Positions 40,228 through 48,700 of a stretch of 64,000 bases of DNA are shown here, piece by piece; within the stretch, counting starts at the first letter, position 1; every line of letters starts with the position of its first letter. Both the position numbers and the translations under genes were made by a program. The notes below the pieces were generated by a model, which saw nothing but the letters and a program-made list of their open reading frames with translations, was not told the DNA's origin and did no database searches. The stretch comes from Desulfocarbo sp964620595 (lineage in GTDB: Bacteria > Desulfobacterota > Desulfarculia > Desulfarculales > Desulfarculaceae): assembly GCA_964620595.1 (NCBI GenBank), contig CAZUHP010000005.1:1-64000 (forward strand), written 5' to 3'.

Positions 40228-40878
40228 TCATGCGGATTTATGATACTTCACCAGGTCGGCCACCACCAGGTACAAGGCGCGCACGTCCTCGGCGTCCAGT
40301 ATCTGGGCGCCCTCGCCGTAGCGCTTCTTGGCCTCGGCCAGGCGCTGCTGGGCCAGCTTCTTGATCACCGCCTCGTCGCCGAAGTTCAAGGCCCCGGTGG
40401 GGCAGGCCTTGACGCAGGCGGGCAAGAGCCCTGCCTTCACCCTGTCGTGGCACATGTGGCACTTGGTGAGGAGGCCGGTTCTCTTGTCGAGCTGGGGAAC
40501 CGACCAGGGACAGGCGTCCTTGATGGCCTGGAAGTCCTTGGCCAGCTTCTTGGTTTTTTGGGTGTAGATCACCGCGCCGTTGTTGTCCACGATGATGGCG
40601 TCCTTGACCAGGTTGTCCGCCTCCTGCTTGCAGGGAGGCTCCAGGCAATGGCGGCAGGCGTCGCTGAGGAACAGCCAAGTCATGTAGTTCTGGGGCGCGG
40701 GATACTCGGCAAAGCGCACCACGCGGTAGGTCACCCCGTTCCAGTCCGGCGGGTTCTGGTGAGTGCCGGTCTGTTTGGTCTTGGTGGCGGGGAGCTTGTT
40801 CCACTCCTGGCAGGCCACCTGGCAACCCCGGCAAGCGGTGCACTTGGTGGTATCGATCAGGAAGAATTTACCGGCCAT
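40228..40878 (-). CDS. fdhB: Formate dehydrogenase beta subunit, four [4Fe-4S] clusters
   Basis: 216 residues. Cysteine clusters are CTACRGCQVACQ near residue 12, CRHCLEPPCKQ, CPW with KCHMCHDRV, and CVKACPTGAL, enough for four [4Fe-4S] centres. There is no C-terminal membrane anchor, so it fits the soluble periplasmic FdhAB type of sulfate reducers, where the complex passes electrons to a cytochrome c. It starts 3 nt after fdhA and is exported together with it by the Tat signal of the alpha subunit. Confidence 0.93.
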   Translation of the reverse strand: MAGKFFLIDTTKCTACRGCQVACQEWNKLPATKTKQTGTHQNPPDWNGVTYRVVRFAEYPAPQNYMTWLFLSDACRHCLEPPCKQEADNLVKDAIIVDNNGAVIYTQKTKKLAKDFQAIKDACPWSVPQLDKRTGLLTKCHMCHDRVKAGLLPACVKACPTGALNFGDEAVIKKLAQQRLAEAKKRYGEGAQILDAEDVRALYLVVADLVKYHKSA

Positions 40879-40881
40879 GGC

Positions 40882-43800
40882 TTAGGCACCCCCTTTCTTG
40901 ACCACGTTGACCATGAAGGCCTTGGTCTCCGGGATTCTGGTGTTGGGATCGCCCGCAGCCGGCGTGAGCAGGTTGGCCGAGTCGCCGCCGTCCTTGGGAT
41001 GAACCCAGCCGTAGCACCAGGGCAGGCCCACCTGGTGCACGGTGCTTCCCTGCACCTTCATGGGCCGGAAGCGGCCGGTGACGATGGCGATGGCCTCCAC
41101 CTGGCCGCGGCCGGAGGATACCACGCACAGATCGCCGTTCTTGATGCCCCGCAGCTTGGCCAGCTCAGGGCTCATCTCCACGAAGAGCTGGGGCTCGCAC
41201 TCCAGCAGCCAGGGCTGCCAGCGGGTGAGTACGCCGGTCTGCCAATGCTCGGTCACCCGGTAGGTGGTGCCCACGAAGGGGAAGCGCGGGTCGCAGGTAC
41301 GCACCGGATCCGCGTCGGTGGTGTAGATGGCCGCCACCGGGTTGTTCCTCTGCTTGGAGAAGAGGTTCTTCTCCACCGGGCACTCCAGGGGCTCGTAATG
41401 CTCCGGGAAGGGACCGTCCGCCCGGCCCGGTCCGAAGACCGAGGCCACGCCGTCGGGCTTCATGATGAAGGGCCGCTTGGTCTTTTTGGGGTTCACCTTC
41501 ATGGGAGGCCAGCCGCCGTCGGGCACGTCGCCCACCCACTTGCCGTTCTTCCACTCCAGGATGTTCTTGTTGGGCGACCAGGGCTTGCCCATGAGGTCCA
41601 CGCTGGCGCGGTTGTAGAGGATGCGCCGGTTCACCGGCCAGCACCAGGACCAGCCGGGATACAGGCCCATGCCGGTGGGGTCGGCCTTGCCGCGGCGGGC
41701 GGCGTTGTTGCCCTTCTCGTTGTAGGATTGGCAATAGAGCCAGTTGCCGCTGCTGGTGGAACCGTCGGCGGTGAGGTAGGCGAAGGAGGGCACCAACTGG
41801 CCCTTCTTGAACTTCTTGCCCTTGACCACGGTGTCCTTCTCGAAGTAGCCGTTTATCAGCTTGGCCACCGCGTGGGCGTCGTACCCGCCCTTTTTCACGT
41901 AGTCCCAGCGCAGGTTGAGGATGGGCTCGGGGAACTTGCCGCCCTTGTGGTAGAGGGCGCGTATCTTCTCGAACAGGGCCACCATGATCTCGCCGTCGGG
42001 CTTGACGCCCTTGGGCGGGTCGGCGGCCTTGTAGCGCCACTGCATCCAGCGGCCCGAGTTGGTGATGGAGCCTTCCTTCTCCACGCTGGTGGCGCAGGGC
42101 AGGAAGAAGACCTCGGTACCGATCTTCTTGGGGTCCATGCCCGGGCCGCGCCAGAACTCGCAGGTCTCGTTGTCGAAGATGTTGACGTTGACCAGCCAGT
42201 CCAGCTTGGCCATGGCTTGGCGGGTCTTGTTGGAGTTGGCCCCGGAGCAGGCCGGGTTCTGTCCCCAGGCAAAGAAGCCCTTGATCTTGCCCTTGTACAT
42301 CTCGTCGAAGATGTCCAGCCAGGAGTAGGTGACCCCGTCGTCCAGCTTGGGCATCCAGGAGTAGCCGAAGTCGTTTTGCTTGGTGGCCTTGTCGCCGAAC
42401 ATGGCCTTCAGGAAGCTGACCACGTACTTGGGCTTGTTCTGCCACCAGTTGGCCGAGAGCGGGTCGCCGCTCTTGGGCGTGTTCTTCTGGTGGTAGGCGG
42501 CCAGGGTGGGCAGGGATGCCTTGGGAGTGCCCAGGTAGCCCGGCCAGATGTGGAACAACAGGCAGTGGTCGGTGGAACCCTGCACGTTGCTCTCGCCGCG
42601 CAGCGCGTTCACCCCGCCGCCCGGCCGGCCGATGTTGCCCAGGGCGAGCTGGATCATGGCCATCATGCGGATGTTCTGCACGCCCACCGTGTGCTGGGTC
42701 CAGCCCATGGCGTACATGATGGTGCCGGTCTTGTCCCGGGCGCCGGTGGCGGCATAGGCCTGGTAGACCTTCAAGAGGTCGGCCACCGGGGTTCCGGTCA
42801 CCGCCGAGACCTTCTCCGGGGTGTAGCGCGCATAGTGCTTTTTCATGAGCTGGAACACGCAGCGCGGGTTCTTGAGGGAAAGGTCGCGCTTGGGTACGCC
42901 GTGGGCGTCCTTCTCAAAGGCCCAGTAACCCTTGTCGTACTTCTTCTTCTTGGGGTCGTAGCCGCTGAAAAGGCCGTCGTGGAAGTCGTACTTGGAGGCC
43001 ACGATGAAGCTGGCGTTGGTGTAGTTGGCCAGGTAGGGTTCGAAGTACTTCTTGTTCTCCAGGATGTAGTTCATCATGCCGCCCAGGAAGGCGATGTCGG
43101 TTCCCGAGCGCAGGGGGGCGTAGATATGGGCCTTGGCCGAGGTGCGGGTGAAGCGGGGATCCACGCTGATGAGGGTGGCGCCCTTTTCCACTGCCTTCAT
43201 GACCCATTTGAAGCTGATGGGGTGGTTCTCCGCCGCATTGGACCCCATGATGAGGATGCAGTCGGAGTTACGGATGTCGATCCAGTGGTTGGTCATCGCG
43301 CCGCGTCCGAACGACTCTGCCAGAGCCGCAACCGTGGCGCTGTGTCATATGCGTGCCTGGTGTTCGATGTATACCAGGCCCAAGGCGCGCATGATGGCCT
43401 GGAGCACCCAGCACTCCTCGTTGTCCAGGGCGGCGGAGCCCACGTGGGCGATGGCCGTGGTGCGGTTCACCACCTGGCCCTTGGCGTTCTTCTCGATGAA
43501 GGAGGCGTCGCGGGTCTTCTTGACCCTCTCGGCGATCCTCGCCAGGGCCCAGTCCCAGCTCTTGGTCTCCCACTTGGTGCTGTAGGGCGCCCGGTAGAGC
43601 ACCTTGGTCATGCGGTCCGGGTTCACGCTCATCTGGTACAGGGCCGCGCCCTTGGCGCACAGGGCCCCCTGGTTGATGGGGTGATCCGGGTCACCCTCGG
43701 TGTTGATGATCTTGCCCGTCTTCTTGTCGGTGTGCACGATGAGGCCGCAGCCCACCGCGCAGTACGGGCAGATGGTGGTGGTCACCTTGGCCTTCAGGAT

Positions 43801-43917
43801 GCTGAGCTGGGCGGCGTAGGCCTCGACCGGTTTGAGGTCGATGCCCAGGCACAGGGCAGCCCCCGCCGCGCCCGCAGCTCCTGACCATTTCAGGAATTCA
43901 CGTCTGGTTAACCCCAT
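40882..43917 (-). CDS. fdhA: Formate dehydrogenase alpha subunit, selenocysteine-containing, Tat-exported
   Basis: 1011 codons with an in-frame TGA (43345-43347) read as selenocysteine 191 in the context HQARI-U-HSATVAAL, the standard FDH active site. The open frame continues on both sides with full homology (Sec-His-Ser, then SFGRGAMTNHW). The N-terminus TRREFLKWSG is a twin-arginine signal, so the enzyme acts in the periplasm. A [4Fe-4S] motif CPYCAVGCG follows near residue 50. The protein binds the bis-MGD tungsten or molybdenum cofactor and oxidises formate. Start ATG 43917 has AGAGGAGG about 6 nt upstream. An in-frame codon 11 residues earlier lacks this. Confidence 0.95.
43313..43347 (-). 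promoter_or_regulatory. UGA selenocysteine codon of fdhA and downstream SECIS-like hairpin
   Basis: The UGA is at 43345-43347. Seventeen nt after it the mRNA can form a 6-bp hairpin (43313-43327, arms GGCUCU and AGAGUC, loop GGC, one G-U pair). The intervening CGGUUGC resembles the corresponding part of the E. coli fdhF element. Bacterial SECIS elements lie within about 40 nt of the UGA, so position and size agree. SelB recognition is inferred. Confidence 0.75.
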
Positions 43918-44074
43918 ACTTCCTCCTCTGTTGGTTAAACCGCCAACCACCGGTCTCCGCGCCCCCAGGCCGGGCCGGCCTGGCTGGCGCCCGGGAGCGC
44001 CGGCGCCTATATTCCCCTCCCCGCCGGCCGGCCCCTGCCGCCGGCTGGGGTTTCATCCTGGGGCCAAAAGAAGA

Positions 44075-44102
44075 GGCCATATGCCAGTTTCGGCATATGG
44101 CC
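44075..44102. repeat. Perfect hairpin in the fdhA leader
   Basis: 11-bp arms GGCCATATGCC / GGCATATGGCC with a 6-nt loop. On the minus strand the 3' side continues TCTTCTTTT, so it could act as a terminator or attenuator about 160 nt before the fdhA start. Confidence 0.6.
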
Positions 44103-44667
44103 TTTGCCACCCCGCCGCCCTTGCCGGGCGGCGGCTCGCGCCAGTCCGGGACTACCTGAGCCTGGGCGGCTCCGGGACAGCCCCGGCCTGGGCGGGATAT
44201 GTGTCGGCGCAGCGCGTTTCAAGGTTGCAGGACCAGCCTTTCTGGTGAGCCATGAACCAAACGCTATTCACGCTATTTGCCCAAGGTCGCCTGGGCCCCT
44301 GTCCCCCCCCGGCCCTGGCAAACGGGGGGCCTGGCAGGGCGGCCAAAACCACGGCCGCCCTGCCAGAGCCAGGAGGCCAGGACCCCAAATTGCCCTGGGG
44401 AGACGCATGTCTGGGAATCACAGGAATGGATGCAACCATGTGGACACCTTTGAGAACCCCAACCAGGCCCAAGTTGGGTGGCCGGCTGGCCACTTCTACG
44501 CGCGTCTCGCCCCAGCCCATAGACCGGGGCGCTTCAGCGCCCGCCTGGCTGACGTCAGTCACATGAGAAAGAGCAAATGGTGTGCCGGTTAGGATTTTGC
44601 GGTTCAAGCGTTTGTGATCACAGGATTATTGCTGGCGCATCCTTGGCGGCTGCCAAAGCGTCGATAA

Positions 44668-44750
44668 TTAACTTAAGTTTAGGCAATTTGGGATACGAAA
44701 GGATAACCACGTGAATTTTATGGCCATCTGGCAAAATTAACTAAAGTTAA
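44668..44750. promoter_or_regulatory. Pair of TTAACTnAAGTTnA palindromic sites upstream of fdhA
   Basis: Site 1 TTAACTTAAGTTTA (44668-44681) and site 2 TTAACTAAAGTTAA (44737-44750), 69 nt apart centre to centre. Site 2 overlaps the -35 position of the possible minus-strand promoter with -10 TAAAAT at 44715-44720. Paired sites of this type suggest a dimeric regulator. The adjacent sigma-54 response regulator is one candidate. Confidence 0.5.
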
Positions 44751-44818
44751 TCAGTTGACCAAAAGAAATGGTGTTCCCTAGTGGGGGTATCGCCGGCCTG
44801 ACGGGCTGGGAACCGCGC

Positions 44819-46279
44819 CTATTTCTTGAGGCGCTTGGACAAGGCGGGCGAGGATATGCCCAGCATGCGGGCGGCCAGGGATTGCTTGCCCCGGGACCTC
44901 CGCATGGCTTCCTGCACCAGAAGGTCCGCCACCTCCTTCAAGGTGGGCAGCTCGCCCGGAAATATCACCTTGCACTCGCCCCCCGTCGCGCCCCCCGTCG
45001 CGCCCCCCGTCGCGCCCCCCGCCACGCCCCCCATGGGAGCTTCCGGGGCCTGGCCGGGGAGGGGGCGGGCCCGGTCCTTGTCCAAATACTCCTGGAACAC
45101 CTTCAAGGAAAGCATCTTGGCGGTGTGCCGGCTCACTGCGTCGAAGATCATGGACTTCAGCTCCCTGACGTTTCCAGGGAACTGGTGGGTCTGCAAAAGC
45201 TCATAGAGTTCGGGCGGGGGGGTGGGCCGCTTCTTTCCCAGGGCGCGGGCGGCTTCCTCCAGGAAATGGTCCACCAAAAGGGGGATGTCGCCGGGACGCT
45301 CGCGCAGGGGAGGCAGGTGGATATGGTGGGTACGCAGGCGGTAATGCAGGTCCTTGCGGAAGACGCCCTGGCTTTGCAGGTCCCAGAGGTTGCGGTTGGT
45401 GGTGGTCACGATCCGCGCATCAGAGGTCTGCACCTCGTCCAGGCCCAGGGGGAAGAACTCGCCGTTCTGCAAGAGCCTGAGGAGCTTCACCTGGGAGACG
45501 GGGGTGAGGTCGCCTATCTCGTCCAGCACCAGGGTGCCGCCGGCCGCCTTGCGGATCATGCCCGCGCGGGCCCGGTCGGCGCCGGTGAAGGCCCCCCGCA
45601 CGTGGCCGAACAGGGTGTCCGAGAAGACCTGGTCCTCCAGGCCGGCCACGTTCACGATCACCAGCTCTCCCTGGCGGCCGCTCAGGGCATGGACCGCCCG
45701 GGCCACCAATTCCTTGCCCACCCCGGTTTCGCCGGTTATGAGCACGGGCTGCGAGCTGGGGGCGATGGCCTCGATATAGCGGAACATGGACAACATGGCG
45801 GCATTGTCGGTGATGATCTCGCTGAAGGCTTCCGGCCGGGCCGCCTGGCTGGCCAGTAGTTTCTGGCGCAGGGCCCGGTTCTCCTGCCTCAGTTCCCGGA
45901 GCTGTAGCGCCCGGTTGACCGCGGCCACCAAGGGTCCTGGCTCCACCGGCTTGGTCAAGTAGTCGAAGGCCCCTAGCTTCATGCACTGCACCGCGGTCTC
46001 CACGTCCACCGCGCCGGTGACCACGATCACCGGTATCTCGGGGAAATCCCGCACCAGGTACTCCAGTATCTCCGTGCCCTGTACCCTGGGCATGTACAGG
46101 TCCAGGAAGATAGCCTCCACCGGGTGGCGGGAGACTATATCCAGCACCTGGGTGCTCTCCTGGCACAGGATCACGTTGTTCAGGCCGGCTTGCCGGAGCG
46201 CGATCTTGATGCTGGTGAGCACTCCCTGCTCGTCGTCCACCACCAGGATGGGGCCGGAAGGATTCACTGTCTCACTCAT
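44819..46279 (-). CDS. Sigma-54-dependent response regulator (NtrC family)
   Basis: 486 residues. Receiver domain with phospho-acceptor Asp60 (AIFLDLYMP) and Lys110 (LTKPVE). AAA+ domain with Walker A GETGVGKE (183-190), GAFTGA (229-234, contacts sigma-54) and the Walker B region GGTLVLDEIGDL. The C-terminal Fis-type helix-turn-helix (SLAARMLGISSPALSKRLKK) binds enhancer DNA. A Gly/Ala/Thr-rich repeat interrupts the linker between the AAA+ and DNA-binding domains. Its start overlaps the histidine kinase stop by 4 nt. The intact GAFTGA loop means it should activate a sigma-54 promoter. Confidence 0.95.
   Translation of the reverse strand: MSETVNPSGPILVVDDEQGVLTSIKIALRQAGLNNVILCQESTQVLDIVSRHPVEAIFLDLYMPRVQGTEILEYLVRDFPEIPVIVVTGAVDVETAVQCMKLGAFDYLTKPVEPGPLVAAVNRALQLRELRQENRALRQKLLASQAARPEAFSEIITDNAAMLSMFRYIEAIAPSSQPVLITGETGVGKELVARAVHALSGRQGELVIVNVAGLEDQVFSDTLFGHVRGAFTGADRARAGMIRKAAGGTLVLDEIGDLTPVSQVKLLRLLQNGEFFPLGLDEVQTSDARIVTTTNRNLWDLQSQGVFRKDLHYRLRTHHIHLPPLRERPGDIPLLVDHFLEEAARALGKKRPTPPPELYELLQTHQFPGNVRELKSMIFDAVSRHTAKMLSLKVFQEYLDKDRARPLPGQAPEAPMGGVAGGATGGATGGATGGECKVIFPGELPTLKEVADLLVQEAMRRSRGKQSLAARMLGISSPALSKRLKK
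44977..45036. repeat. 12-bp tandem repeat inside the sigma-54 regulator gene
   Basis: Three perfect copies of CGCCCCCCGTCG (44977-45012) and two decayed copies (to 45036). On the coding strand it gives GGAT/GGVA repeats in the linker before the DNA-binding domain. Copy number changes would keep the frame (4 residues per unit). The same 12-mer occurs in the intergenic DNA at 31736-31747. Confidence 0.85.
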
Positions 46280-48612
46280 GGCAAAGGCTCCCGCCCCCTG
46301 GGGGTGAAGTGCGGCGCATCCGCGCGTCCCTTGACCGGAAAAGCGACCCGCACCGTGATGCCTCGATGGGGGTTGGGTATGAAGTTCATGGTGCCGCCGT
46401 GCACATCCACGATGCCGGCCGACACCGAGATGCCAAGGCCGGTGCCGCCCGAGTCCCGCTTGGTGGTGAAGAAGGGGTCTGTCACCCGGGAAAGAGTCTC
46501 CGGGCTCATGCCCACTCCCTCGTCGCGCACCTCCAGCACCACCTCGTCGCTCGCCGGCCGATGGTAGGTCACCACCTCTATGGCGCGGCTGCGGTCGGGC
46601 AAGGCCTCGCAGGCGTTGATCAAAAGGTTAACCGCCACCTGCTCGATACGCTGGACGTTGCCCCGGAAAAAGGGAAGGTCCTCCGCCAGGGAAAGGGAAA
46701 AGTGCTCGGTGGCCTTGTTGATGAGGTTGCGGGTGAGGGTGAAGGCCGACTCCACCACCCGGTTCAGGTGCACCTCCTGGTCCATCTGGGCCGGGGTCTG
46801 GCGGGCATAGCTCTTCAGGTCGGCCACGATGCTCTTAACCCGGCGGGCGCCATCGCTTATGTAGTTCAAGAGGATGGGCATCTCCTCCTTCAACTCGCTG
46901 AAGGTGAAGCCTCCTGCCTCGAACTCGCCGTGCTCCTGGCAATACTCTTCCAGCACGGGCAGCAGTCCGTCCCATATCTTGCGCAAGGCCGGCGCGTTCA
47001 GCATGACAAAGGAGATGGGGTTGTTGATCTCGTGGGCCACTCCCGAAACCACGGTGCCCAGGGACACCATCTTGGCCGCCTGGAACATGCGCTCCCGGTT
47101 GAGCCGGGCCTCCTCCTCGGCCCGCTTGCGCTGGGTCAGGTCGCGCAGGATGGCCACATAGCCAAAGGTGGTGCCGTCGGAGCGCCGCTGGGTGGACTTC
47201 ACCACCTCCATGGGGAGCTGCCGCCCGTCCTTGCGGGCGAACTGCCACTCCCCCCGCCAATAGCCGCGCCGCAGCAGGATGGGGTGCACCGCCCGGGTGA
47301 ACTCCCGGAAGCTGGCCTCGGAGGGGTGGATCAGCGCCTCGGAGCGGCCGATGACCTCCTCCCGCTGGTACCCGAACTGGGACAAGAAAGACGAGTTGCA
47401 ACTGATTATCCGGCGGTCGCTGTCCAGGGAGATGATCGCGTCCCGGGAGCTTTCCACCAGGCTGCGCAGGTGTTCCTCGCTCTCCCGCAGGGCCCTCTCC
47501 GCCAGCACCCGCTTGGTCACGTCCCGCCCCGAGCCGCTGATGTAGGGCTCCTGGCCCGGGTTCTTCACCAGTATATTGCGGTACTCCAGGTATATCCTCT
47601 CCCCGCTCCGCGAGAGATAGGCCTGGATGCCGTCCTCGGCGCCCTTGGCCAGGATGCGGGAGATGTAGCGCTCCTTGAAGGCGTCCCTCTGGTCGGGCTC
47701 CATGAAGTCGCTGATGGGCCTGCCGATGATCTCGTCCAGGGGGTAGCCGAAAACCTGGGCCACCGCCTGGTTGGCCGAGATGATGCGCCCTTCCAGGTCG
47801 TGGGTGTAGATCAAATCGCTGATGCTGTTGAACAGGTCGCGGTAGCGCTTCTCCGACTGGCGCAAGGCGTCCATGGCCTTTTGGGTCTTCTGCAGGTGGC
47901 TCTCCAGCTCGTGGGCCATGGAGGTCATGGTCTGGGCCAGAAGGCCGATCTCGCCCTTGGCCTTGATATCCAGGGGAGCGGAGAAATCGCGGGCAGCCAG
48001 CTTGGAGGCGTATTCGGTGAGCAGACCCAGGGGCTGGGACACCTGGTTCATCAGCAGGTAGGCGATGAGCACGCTGGTGAGAAATATGCCAAAGGTGATG
48101 AGCTGCACCTTGACGATCGCCGCCCAGATGGCGTGGCGCACCCGCTTGAGGTCCATGCCCACGTGCACCTGGCCGGCCAGGCCGTTCAGGATGGGGTAGG
48201 CCACGTCCAGCCAGTCCCCCACCTCCTGCACCTGGTACTCCTCCCCCGCCTGCCGCCCCTTGCCGGCCGCGGCCGCAACCGGGGAGGCGTCCAGCTCCAG
48301 CACCTCGCGGGGGATGCTGGGCACAAAAGTGTGGGCCAGCACCTCGCGCTGGGCCGTTTCCACCAGCACGTAGGAGACGCCCTCTATCTCGATGAACTGA
48401 TCGATTATGGACTGGACCGTGGCGGCGTCGAGGTTGAGGAATATCTCGGGGCTGAAGGCGGCGATGCCCCGGGCAATGGCCACGGCCTTGGTCTTGGACT
48501 CGGCGGTGAGATGGGAATGTATGAGCCAGGCCGCCACCAGGGAGCTGGCCGCGGCCACCACCCCGAAGAGGATGACCATTATCAAGAGGGTTTTCTTGAA
48601 CAGCCTGGACAT
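46276..48612 (-). CDS. Membrane-bound PAS histidine kinase
   Basis: 778 residues. Membrane spans are at about 8-30 and 168-188, enclosing a 135-residue periplasmic sensor domain, then HAMP (about 189-245), two PAS domains (about 255-370 and 380-500), the phospho-acceptor His527 in SGVAHEINNP and an HATPase domain (NLLINACEAL, DEGVGMS, TTKRDSGGTGLG). It is the cognate partner of the sigma-54 response regulator (4-nt overlap). The gene for a periplasmic binding protein lies 88 nt upstream in the same direction and may supply the ligand signal. Confidence 0.95.
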   Translation of the reverse strand: MSRLFKKTLLIMVILFGVVAAASSLVAAWLIHSHLTAESKTKAVAIARGIAAFSPEIFLNLDAATVQSIIDQFIEIEGVSYVLVETAQREVLAHTFVPSIPREVLELDASPVAAAAGKGRQAGEEYQVQEVGDWLDVAYPILNGLAGQVHVGMDLKRVRHAIWAAIVKVQLITFGIFLTSVLIAYLLMNQVSQPLGLLTEYASKLAARDFSAPLDIKAKGEIGLLAQTMTSMAHELESHLQKTQKAMDALRQSEKRYRDLFNSISDLIYTHDLEGRIISANQAVAQVFGYPLDEIIGRPISDFMEPDQRDAFKERYISRILAKGAEDGIQAYLSRSGERIYLEYRNILVKNPGQEPYISGSGRDVTKRVLAERALRESEEHLRSLVESSRDAIISLDSDRRIISCNSSFLSQFGYQREEVIGRSEALIHPSEASFREFTRAVHPILLRRGYWRGEWQFARKDGRQLPMEVVKSTQRRSDGTTFGYVAILRDLTQRKRAEEEARLNRERMFQAAKMVSLGTVVSGVAHEINNPISFVMLNAPALRKIWDGLLPVLEEYCQEHGEFEAGGFTFSELKEEMPILLNYISDGARRVKSIVADLKSYARQTPAQMDQEVHLNRVVESAFTLTRNLINKATEHFSLSLAEDLPFFRGNVQRIEQVAVNLLINACEALPDRSRAIEVVTYHRPASDEVVLEVRDEGVGMSPETLSRVTDPFFTTKRDSGGTGLGISVSAGIVDVHGGTMNFIPNPHRGITVRVAFPVKGRADAPHFTPRGREPLP

Positions 48613-48700
48613 GGCTCAGTCTCTTTCCAACCGGCCCCCACTCCGCCCGGTTTCCGCCCGGGGTGGCCCCCGGGATGCGCCGGGGTGAAGGCAAGCCGCC

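Larger units (their letters stand above)
43918..44818. other. 0.9-kb non-coding region upstream of fdhA
   Basis: No gene with support on either strand. The short open frames here lack ribosome-binding sites and resemble no family. The part near fdhA is very GC-rich with strong hairpins (44075-44102, and CCGCCGCCC/GGGCGGCGG at 44112-44134). The distal part, 44600-44780, is AT-rich and holds palindromes TGTGATCACA (44613-44622), TTGGC/GCCAA (44643-44656) and two copies of a TTAACTnAAGTT motif. On the minus strand a TAAAAT (44715-44720) could be a -10 box. This looks like a regulated promoter followed by a long structured leader. Confidence 0.55.

Noticed and set aside
40882..43917. fdhA as two genes or a pseudogene broken by a stop codon
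   Set aside because: The TGA falls exactly at the active-site selenocysteine position, no frameshift is present and a SECIS-like hairpin follows.
44252..44566. Small plus-strand open frame in the fdhA upstream region
   Set aside because: No ribosome-binding site, Pro/Thr-rich low-complexity translation, and the region is better explained as regulatory DNA.
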